64,000 nt of DNA from Aldehydirespirator sp963662645 (GTDB lineage Bacteria > Actinomycetota > Acidimicrobiia > Acidimicrobiales > Aldehydirespiratoraceae), in assembly GCA_963662645.2 (NCBI GenBank), contig OY759762.1, forward strand, positions 3,782,001-3,846,000, in the 5' to 3' direction. The notes beneath the pieces are model-generated. The model was given only the letters and a program-made list of their open reading frames with translations, did not search any database and was not told the origin of the DNA. Shown piece after piece: positions 57,934 through 64,000 of this stretch. Positions within the stretch are counted from its first letter, which is position 1. Each line of letters begins with the position of its first letter. Both the position numbers and the translations under genes were made by a program.

Positions 57934-58187
57934 TGTGCGGAGCGACTTGATGGGCGTCTACCCATAGCCCGACGCAAGTCTCCACCTACGGCCATCCAGT
58001 CTGCGGCGAGCGCGTCGGCGTCGGTGGGGTTCTGCACCGTCGAGAGGGGCCGCCGGCTGAGAACGCCATCGAAGTCGAAGATGAGCGCGGCACCGCGGAG
58101 AAAGTCCCTCAGCGGCGAGCGCCGTACTTCTGCGACCTGATCGGACGATGGATGCTGGCCGGGTCTGGCGGCGATCTCCGTGCTCAT
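57930..58187 (-). CDS. Hypothetical small protein
   Basis: 85 residues without a family that I recognise. The middle reads SPLRDFLRGAALIFDFDGVLSRR, then DADALAADWMAVGGDLRRAM. The DFDGVL string recalls the first HAD-phosphatase motif, but the protein is far too short for that fold and has no other HAD motif. The ADW...GDLRRAM helix looks like a protein-interaction or antitoxin-like segment. Coupled to the following small gene by a 4-bp overlap. The 171 bp to dapA on the other side must hold divergent promoters. Confidence 0.55.
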   Translation of the reverse strand: MSTEIAARPGQHPSSDQVAEVRRSPLRDFLRGAALIFDFDGVLSRRPLSTVQNPTDADALAADWMAVGGDLRRAMGRRPSSRSAQ

Positions 58188-58358
58188 GACATGCGGCTCC
58201 GCTCGGGTCGAGGTGTGCCTAGGAATAGTACAGGCCGGTCGGTCCCAGCGTCGGTCGTTCGTGCGGCAGACAGTGAACGTAGCTTGGTGCAGGCCAGCGT
58301 GTTCGTTTCAGCGTCTTCATCGCGAACAAGGTCCGCCGACCGCCTACAGTTGTAGGCC

Positions 58359-59315
58359 ATGGGCCGGTTCGGACGCGTGCTGACCGCGATGGTCACCCCC
58401 TTCACCGAGGACGGGGTGCTCGACCTTGACGGAGCGGCCCGCCTTGCTCAGTGGCTCGTAGCCAACGGCAACGAGGGCCTGGTGGTGGCCGGAACCACCG
58501 GGGAGAGCCCCACTCTCACCCACTCCGAGCAGGCCGAGCTCGTGGCCGCGGTGGTGGCCGCGGTCGATGTGCCCGTGGTGGCGGGCGCCGGCAGCAACGA
58601 CACCCGCGCCGCCATCGACCTCACCGAGCGGTGCACCCGCGCAGGGGCCGACGGGATCCTGCATGTGGCCGGCTACTACAACCGGCCGTCGCAGGCCGGG
58701 CTGGACACGCACTTCCGCCACTGCGCGGCCGCGACAGACCTTCCCATCATCATCTATGACATACCCGGGCGCACCGGCCGCAAGGTCGCCACCGAGACCC
58801 TGGTCCGTCTGGCCTACGAGGTCCCCAACATCGTCGGGCTGAAGGACGCGGCCGGCTCCCCCGCAGAGACGGCCAGGCTGCTGGAGATGGTGCCGGACGG
58901 CTTCGAGGTGTACTCGGGCGACGACTCGCTCACCTTGCCGCTGATGTCGGTCGGCGCGGTGGGCGTCATCGGTGTGGCCACCCACTGGGCGGGAAGGGAG
59001 ATGGCGGCCATGTTCGACGCGTTCGAGAGCGGCCGGGTCGCCGAGGCGACCGCCATCAACCGGCGGCTGCTCGACTCCTACGACTTCGAGACCGGCGACG
59101 CGGCACCCAATCCCGTGCCCACCAAGTGCATGATGCGGGTGCTGGGACTGCCGGCAGGGCCGTGCCGCCTGCCCATGGGACCGGAGCCCCCCGGACTGGA
59201 GGACCAGGCCAGGGAGGTCCTCGCCGCACTTCGCGGCTCCCAGCCGGAGCCCGAGCAGCAGGCGGAAGCGGCCGCCGAGGTGCTCGCCGAGCCGGCTCCG
59301 GTCGGTACGGGCTGA
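58359..59315 (+). CDS. dapA: 4-hydroxy-tetrahydrodipicolinate synthase
   Basis: A 318-residue DapA. GRVLTAMVTPFTEDGVLDLD, GTTGESPTLTHSEQAEL, VAGAGSNDTRAAIDL, the Tyr of YYNRPSQAGL and IIYDIPGRTGRKV are present, and the Schiff-base Lys is in IVGLKDAAG. It condenses pyruvate and aspartate semialdehyde in lysine/DAP synthesis. A roughly 25-residue acidic C-terminal tail is extra. RNase J follows 17 bp later, a conserved actinobacterial pairing. Confidence 0.96.
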   Translation: MGRFGRVLTAMVTPFTEDGVLDLDGAARLAQWLVANGNEGLVVAGTTGESPTLTHSEQAELVAAVVAAVDVPVVAGAGSNDTRAAIDLTERCTRAGADGILHVAGYYNRPSQAGLDTHFRHCAAATDLPIIIYDIPGRTGRKVATETLVRLAYEVPNIVGLKDAAGSPAETARLLEMVPDGFEVYSGDDSLTLPLMSVGAVGVIGVATHWAGREMAAMFDAFESGRVAEATAINRRLLDSYDFETGDAAPNPVPTKCMMRVLGLPAGPCRLPMGPEPPGLEDQAREVLAALRGSQPEPEQQAEAAAEVLAEPAPVGTG

Positions 59316-59332
59316 CCGCCTCCCGCAGGCAA

Positions 59333-60988
59333 ATGGCTGCACCGGTCGCCGTCACCTTCCTGGGCGGCCTGGGTGAGATCGGCCGGAACTGCGCGGTCAT
59401 CGAGACCGCGGGCCGCCGGGTGCTGCTCGACTGCGGCCGGATGTTCGCGGGGGACGACCTTCCCGGCGTCGACTCGGTGCTGCCCGATTTTGCGTGGCTG
59501 CTCGACAGCGGCGGAGTGGAGGCGTGCGTGGCCACCCACGCCCACGAGGACCACATAGGAGCGCTCCCGCACCTGCTCGAGCACCTGTCGTTCCCCGTCT
59601 ACGGGTCGGCATTCACGCTCGGCCTGGTGAGGCACAAGCTCTCCGAGGCGGGCCTGCTCGACCGGGCCGAACTGCGCGAGGTCCGCGACGGGGACCGCTT
59701 CCGCGCCGGGCCCTTCCGGTGCGAGGCGATGCCGGTCACCCATTCAGTGCCGGGAGGGCTCATCACGGCCTTCTCCACGCCGCAGGGAGTGATCCTGCAC
59801 TCCAGCGACTTCAAGCTCGACCTCACGCCGGTGGACGGCCGGCGCACTGCTCTTTCTCGCATCGGCGCGCTGGCCGACGATCCGGGGGTGAGGCTGCTGC
59901 TGGCCGACTCCACCAATGCGGATGCACCCGGGTCCTCACGCTCGGAGCGAGATGTGGGCGAGGTCTTGCACGATGTGATCGCCCACCAGCAGGGCCGCCG
60001 GGTGATCGTCGGTGCCTTCGCCAGCCACATCCACCGCATCCAGCAAGTGATGGACGCGGCCGCAGCCTCGGGACGGACGGTGGCGACGCTGGGTCTCTCC
60101 ATGCAGCGCAACGTCGGGTTGGCCCGCGAGCTGAGCCTGCTGCGGGTCCCAGACTACGCGCTGCGCGACATCACCGACCTCGAAGGGCTCGACTCCGGGC
60201 AGGTGGTGATCGTGTGCACCGGGTCACAGGGCGAGCCTCGCGCCGCCCTGACCCAGATGGCCGAGGGCGTCAGCAAGTGGGTCGAGATCGGAACCACCGA
60301 CACGGTGATCTTCAGCTCCCATCCGATCCCGGGAAACGAAGCCGCCGTAGGGGCGGTGCGCAACGGGCTAGCGCGGCGGGGGGCACGGGTGCTGCACACC
60401 GGAAACTTGGACGTGCACACGTCCGGTCACGGCAAGCAGCAGGAGCTCAAGGTGCTGCACTCGGTGGCGTCGCCGGAGTGGTTCGTGCCGGTTCACGGCG
60501 AGTTCGAGCACCTGGTGGCCCATGCCCGGCTGGCCCGCGACATGGGCATGGCCGACGAGCGGGTGATGCTTTGCAGCGACGGCGACCGGATCGAGCTGAC
60601 CGACGAAGGCTTGCGGCATGTCGGGTCGGTCGGCGGAGATCATGTCTACGTGGACGGCACGGTGGGCGATCTCGGATCGACCGTGCTGGACGAGAGGCGG
60701 AAGCTGGGCGCCGACGGCTTCGTGACGGTGGTAGTGAGCGTCGACTTGGAGCGGGGCGCGCTGGTGTCGAGTCCCCAGATCGTGTCCCGCGGATGGGTTG
60801 AGCAGCCGGCGCTGGTGGGCCATGAGGCCGCCGTCGCGGACGCGGTCGAGGCGGAGGTGCGGAGTGCCCTGGCCAACGGCTGCCACGACCTCGAAGCCCT
60901 GGAGGATCTGGTGCTGCGAACGGCGCGGCGCACATCCCGGGAACGGACCCGCCGACGGCCGGTGATCGTGCCGGTGATCGCCTCTTGA
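59333..60988 (+). CDS. rnj: Ribonuclease J
   Basis: A 551-residue beta-CASP MBL ribonuclease. FLGGLGEIGRNCAVIE leads into ATHAHEDHIGALPHLLEHL (HxHxDH). The second His is in MPVTHSVPGG, Asp in HSSDFKLD, and the beta-CASP domain carries FASHIHRIQQV. VIFSSHPIPGNE and the C-terminal LHTGNLDVHTSGHG and PVHGEFEHL close the active site. It processes and degrades mRNA from the 5' end. The ATG at 59333 gives the family start. Confidence 0.96.
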   Translation: MAAPVAVTFLGGLGEIGRNCAVIETAGRRVLLDCGRMFAGDDLPGVDSVLPDFAWLLDSGGVEACVATHAHEDHIGALPHLLEHLSFPVYGSAFTLGLVRHKLSEAGLLDRAELREVRDGDRFRAGPFRCEAMPVTHSVPGGLITAFSTPQGVILHSSDFKLDLTPVDGRRTALSRIGALADDPGVRLLLADSTNADAPGSSRSERDVGEVLHDVIAHQQGRRVIVGAFASHIHRIQQVMDAAAASGRTVATLGLSMQRNVGLARELSLLRVPDYALRDITDLEGLDSGQVVIVCTGSQGEPRAALTQMAEGVSKWVEIGTTDTVIFSSHPIPGNEAAVGAVRNGLARRGARVLHTGNLDVHTSGHGKQQELKVLHSVASPEWFVPVHGEFEHLVAHARLARDMGMADERVMLCSDGDRIELTDEGLRHVGSVGGDHVYVDGTVGDLGSTVLDERRKLGADGFVTVVVSVDLERGALVSSPQIVSRGWVEQPALVGHEAAVADAVEAEVRSALANGCHDLEALEDLVLRTARRTSRERTRRRPVIVPVIAS

Positions 60989-61008
60989 TCGTGCCGGTGA
61001 TCGCCTCC
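60963..61008. repeat. 23-bp tandem repeat over the rnj stop codon
   Basis: Two 23-bp units (from 60963 and 60986) sharing TGATCGTGCCGGTGATCGCC, with part of a third. The rnj TGA is formed by the unit junction, so the duplication sits exactly at the gene end. Confidence 0.85.
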
Positions 61009-61063
61009 TGATCGTGGCGGGGGTTCACGGGGCGGTGGGGCGTCACTGGTAGCGTCGCGCTTC

Positions 61064-63547
61064 ATGGCGAAGAAGGGCGCCCAGCCGGTGCCGCGCGGTA
61101 CGAAGAAGGCATCCGGGGGCAGCCGAGCCTCCCGGCGGGGCTCGGCTGCGGTCGGCGCCATGGTCCGCCGGCATCGCCGGGACATCTGGGGGCTGGCCGC
61201 GATCGTGGCCTGTCTACTCGTGGCCGGAAGCGTCTGGTTCTCGGCTGCCGGGCCGGTGGGCGAACAGGTGGATCGCGTTCTGGCGGCCGGTTTCGGCCTG
61301 GTGCGCATGGCCCTGCCCGCGGGTCTGGCCGCGATCGGCGCCGCCGCGCTGCGGGGTGGGCGTCGCGGCGACCCGGCCTCACGGGCCGCCGACGGCGACG
61401 GCGAGGACGGGGGCGAGCGGGACGCGGACCCGGCGCCGGTGGAGGGTTCCGACCCCGCGGCCAGGATGGTGATGGGTGGGGTGCTGTTGCTGGTGTCGTC
61501 CGCCGGCCTGCTTCATCTGGCCAGGGGCCGCCCGGGCCTGGGCGATGGCGCCGATGAGCTTGGTGCTGCGGGCGGTGCGCTGGGGGTCGGCGTGGGCGGC
61601 TTCCTGCACGCCTGGACGGCGCTGTGGGGCTCGGTAGTGCTGCTCGGATTCGTCGGTTTGATCGGGATCATCTTCGTTACCCAGCTGACCGTGCGATCCG
61701 CTTCGGCGTGGCTGGTGGCTGCGCTCAGACCCTTGGGGCGCCTGCTGCGATCCGCGGTGGTCAACCTGTTCAGCGATATCAAGGATGCTCCGGCCCAAGC
61801 CCCCGGCGCTCCCCCCCACGAGCACACGGGTGCCGTGCCGACCGGCTCAGACGAGGGTTCCAGCCGGCCGGACAGGGACATCGAGCCGTCACCGCCCGAG
61901 ATCGCGCCGGCCACGTTCGCGGAGGACACACTCGCGGTGCCGGCTGCAGCCGGGGGAGGCAAGACCCGAGGCACAGGCGCACGCGGCAAGGCCCGGGGCC
62001 AGCGCTCCAAGTGGAGGCTGCCGAAGATCGAGCTGCTGGCGGCGACACCGTCCAGGGCGATCGACAAGGTCGAAGTGGCCGAACGGGGCCAGCTCCTTCA
62101 GGCCACGCTGGACCGCTTCGACGTGCCCACCATCCTGCTCGAGCCCGTGGTCGGGCCCACCGTCACCCGCTTCGTGCTGGAGTTGGGCGAGGGCGTGCGG
62201 GTGTCCAAGCTCGAGAGCCTCCGCAAGGACATCGCCCTGGCCATGGCCTCGCCCGACATACGCATCCTGTCGCCCATACCGGGCCGCAGGGCCATCGGGG
62301 TGGAGGTCCCCAACCTGGACCGGCAGATCGTGCGTCTCGGCGATGTGCTGCGCGCGCCGGAAGCGGCCGACGCCGAACATCCGATGGAGGTGGCCATCGG
62401 CCGGGACATCAACGGCCACGCCATCATGATGAATCTGGCAACCACCCCCCACCTGCTGATCGCGGGCGCCACCGGCGCCGGGAAGTCGTCGTGCCTCAAC
62501 TCGCTGATCACGTCGGTGCTGATGCGCTCCACCCCCGAGGACGTGCGCATGATCCTCGTCGATCCCAAGCGGGTGGAGATGGGGCAGTACGACCGCGTCC
62601 CGCACCTGCTGACCGCGCCGGTCACCGATCCCCGCAAGGCGGCCAACGCGCTGAGCTGGGCCGTGCGCGAGATGGAGCGGCGCTACGACCTGCTCCACGA
62701 GACCAGCTTCCGTGACATCACCGGCTACAACGCGGCCGTCGAGGCCGACACTCTCGAGCCCCCGGCCGGGGCCCGCGGTACCGACGGCGAGCCGCTGCGG
62801 TACCAGCGCCTGCCGTTTGTGCTGGTGGTGGTGGACGAGCTCGCCGATTTGATGATGGTGGCGGCCCGCGACGTCGAGGAGTCCATCGCCCGCATCGCCC
62901 AGATGGCCCGGGCCGTGGGCATCCACTTGGTGATCGCCACCCAGCGACCGTCGGTGAACATCATCACCGGCGTGATCAAGGCCAATATCCCGGCCAGGCT
63001 CGCGTTCGCGGTGTCGAGCCTGACCGACTCGCGGGTCATACTCGACCAGCCCGGCGCCGAGCGGCTGGTCGGCCAGGGCGACATGCTGTGGCTCGGCCCG
63101 GCTTCGTCGACACCCCACCGGATCCAGGGATGCTGGGTCACCGAGGACGAGGTTCGCTCGGTGGTGTCCCACTGGGTCGATCAGGCCCCCGACTTCGACG
63201 ACGATCCCTCGGTCTCCACCGAGGGTCCCCACGGGGGCGAGCCCGCTCCGGCCCCGGCACCCGACCTGGGCGGAGCGCCGATCATGCCGTCGAGCATCAC
63301 CGAGGCTCCTCCACCCGCCGCCACCGACGACGGGGACGAGTTGCTGGACGCCGCGATGGAACTGGTGGTCGAGACCCAGCTCGGCTCTACGTCGATGCTC
63401 CAGCGTCGGCTGCGAGTGGGCTTCGCCAGGGCGGGGCGCATCATGGACCTGCTCGAGCAGCGGGGAGTCGTCGGGCCGTCCACCGGTTCCAAGGCGCGCG
63501 ACGTCCTCATCACCCCCGAGGAACTCGAGAGCCGCCAGTCCCGCTGA
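61064..63547 (+). CDS. ftsK: DNA translocase FtsK/SpoIIIE
   Basis: An 827-residue FtsK. The N-terminal membrane region (about 40-220) has four hydrophobic helices, interrupted by an acidic Gly-rich loop. A short linker precedes the alpha domain (LLQATLDRFDVPTILLEPVVGPTVTRFVLELGEGVRVSKLE). The motor has Walker A GATGAGKSS near 467 and Walker B FVLVVVDELADLMM near 588, plus the ATQRPSVNIITGVIKANIPARLAFAVSS block. The gamma winged-helix domain ends the protein (GSTSMLQRRLRVGFARAGRIMDLLEQRGVVG). It pumps chromosome ends through the division septum. Confidence 0.96.
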   Translation: MAKKGAQPVPRGTKKASGGSRASRRGSAAVGAMVRRHRRDIWGLAAIVACLLVAGSVWFSAAGPVGEQVDRVLAAGFGLVRMALPAGLAAIGAAALRGGRRGDPASRAADGDGEDGGERDADPAPVEGSDPAARMVMGGVLLLVSSAGLLHLARGRPGLGDGADELGAAGGALGVGVGGFLHAWTALWGSVVLLGFVGLIGIIFVTQLTVRSASAWLVAALRPLGRLLRSAVVNLFSDIKDAPAQAPGAPPHEHTGAVPTGSDEGSSRPDRDIEPSPPEIAPATFAEDTLAVPAAAGGGKTRGTGARGKARGQRSKWRLPKIELLAATPSRAIDKVEVAERGQLLQATLDRFDVPTILLEPVVGPTVTRFVLELGEGVRVSKLESLRKDIALAMASPDIRILSPIPGRRAIGVEVPNLDRQIVRLGDVLRAPEAADAEHPMEVAIGRDINGHAIMMNLATTPHLLIAGATGAGKSSCLNSLITSVLMRSTPEDVRMILVDPKRVEMGQYDRVPHLLTAPVTDPRKAANALSWAVREMERRYDLLHETSFRDITGYNAAVEADTLEPPAGARGTDGEPLRYQRLPFVLVVVDELADLMMVAARDVEESIARIAQMARAVGIHLVIATQRPSVNIITGVIKANIPARLAFAVSSLTDSRVILDQPGAERLVGQGDMLWLGPASSTPHRIQGCWVTEDEVRSVVSHWVDQAPDFDDDPSVSTEGPHGGEPAPAPAPDLGGAPIMPSSITEAPPPAATDDGDELLDAAMELVVETQLGSTSMLQRRLRVGFARAGRIMDLLEQRGVVGPSTGSKARDVLITPEELESRQSR

Positions 63548-63580
63548 CATGATTGTTCGCCGGGCTCTACGGTCGATCTG

Positions 63581-64000
63581 ATGCTGGTTGGCCTCGTTCT
63601 CTCCGTAGTCGGGCTGGTCGTGCTGTCGCTGGCGGCCGACCAGTTCGTGCGGGGGGCCGCTCGGCTGGCCGTCGTCCTGCGGATGGCCCCGATCGTGGTG
63701 GGCGCCGTCGTGGTGGGGTTCGGCACCAGCGCCCCGGAGATGCTGGTGTCGACCCTGGCCGCGGCCAACGGCCGGCTGGACATCGGCGTCGGCAACATCG
63801 TCGGCTCCAACGTGGCCAACATCTCGCTGGTGCTGGGCGCGGCGTCGTTCGTGTCGGTGGTTCCGGTGACTTCCAGTGTGGTGCGTCGCGACGCAGCCGT
63901 GTCGGTCGCCGCGGTCGTCCTGTTCGCCCTGCTTGTGCAGGGCGACCTTGGCCGTCTTGAGGGGCTGGTGCTGGTGGCCGCGCTGGGGGCCTGGTTCGTG
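63581..64000 (+). CDS. CaCA-family sodium/calcium (proton) exchanger, N-terminal part
   Basis: The frame opens at the ATG 63581 and runs off the right edge. 140 residues show five or so hydrophobic helices and the first alpha-repeat of the cation/Ca2+ exchanger family: VGAVVVGFGTSAPEMLVS followed by GNIVGSNVANISLVLGA. This matches the bacterial YrbG-type exchanger. It starts 33 bp after ftsK. The second alpha-repeat must lie beyond the window. Confidence 0.9.
   Translation, partial: MLVGLVLSVVGLVVLSLAADQFVRGAARLAVVLRMAPIVVGAVVVGFGTSAPEMLVSTLAAANGRLDIGVGNIVGSNVANISLVLGAASFVSVVPVTSSVVRRDAAVSVAAVVLFALLVQGDLGRLEGLVLVAALGAWFV

Noticed and set aside
57930..58187. HAD phosphatase, from the FDFDGVL string
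   Set aside because: Only 85 residues and none of the other HAD motifs; the match is probably accidental.
58344..59342. Open frame antisense to dapA
   Set aside because: Shadow of dapA; no recognisable protein features.

Overview
The window is a GC-rich, gene-dense bacterial chromosome segment. Several signs point to an actinobacterium. The backbone order rpsO-pnp-dapB ... dapA-rnj(RNase J)-ftsK is the one known from mycobacteria and relatives. The mutasome is of the imuA'-imuB-dnaE2 type, and its LexA boxes match the Gram-positive consensus CGAACRNRYGTTYS. GTG starts and 4-base ATGA/GTGA gene overlaps are frequent. The wealth of family III CoA-transferases, oligopeptide/sugar ABC systems, M20 peptidases and amidohydrolases would fit a heterotrophic (perhaps marine) Acidimicrobiia-like organism, but that placement is inference. 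I see no rRNA, tRNA, CRISPR array or transposase.

Layout. 1-7308: a catabolic set made of a taurine/nitrate-type ABC importer (partial), a luciferase-like oxidoreductase, an amidohydrolase closely resembling enamidase, two divergent CaiB/BaiF CoA-transferases and an M20 hydrolase. 7474-12390 (minus): an operon with TPP-dependent E1 alpha and beta subunits, an SDR dehydrogenase and a GH3 glycosidase. Divergent from it, 12437-19574 holds a free-standing lipoyl-domain protein, an M20-fold protein that has lost metal ligands, and a complete oligopeptide-type ABC importer with fused ATPases. 19544-23345: a metallo-beta-lactamase-fold lactonase-like protein and a PA14-containing GH3. 23409-29677 (minus): the SOS mutasome imuA'-imuB-dnaE2, with two LexA boxes and a hicB / truncated hicA remnant lodged inside it. 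29788-34506: an orphan solute-binding lipoprotein, a D-aminoacylase-like amidohydrolase and an SDR.

34507-38420 is the most interesting stretch. A promoter region carrying four GTNAC half-sites on an exact 11-bp period precedes an acyl-CoA ligase, an ArsC-family protein whose catalytic Cys12 codon is UGA followed by a good bacterial SECIS hairpin (a probable selenoprotein), a small ferredoxin and a ferredoxin reductase. 38531-39021 holds a helicase remnant and a retropepsin-like protease.

39225-43893: rpsO, pnp (with a long disordered tail), dapB and SURF1. 44000-58187 is an accessory block set between dapB/SURF1 and dapA. It holds putA, an XRE-cupin regulator, and a divergent operon (ABM monooxygenase, HyuA/HyuB, ribose-type ABC importer, M24 hydrolase). 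A second XRE-cupin regulator and a pair of unknown small genes follow. A perfect 17-bp inverted repeat brackets the promoter of the operon. 58359-64000: dapA, RNase J, FtsK and the start of a CaCA-type cation/proton exchanger.
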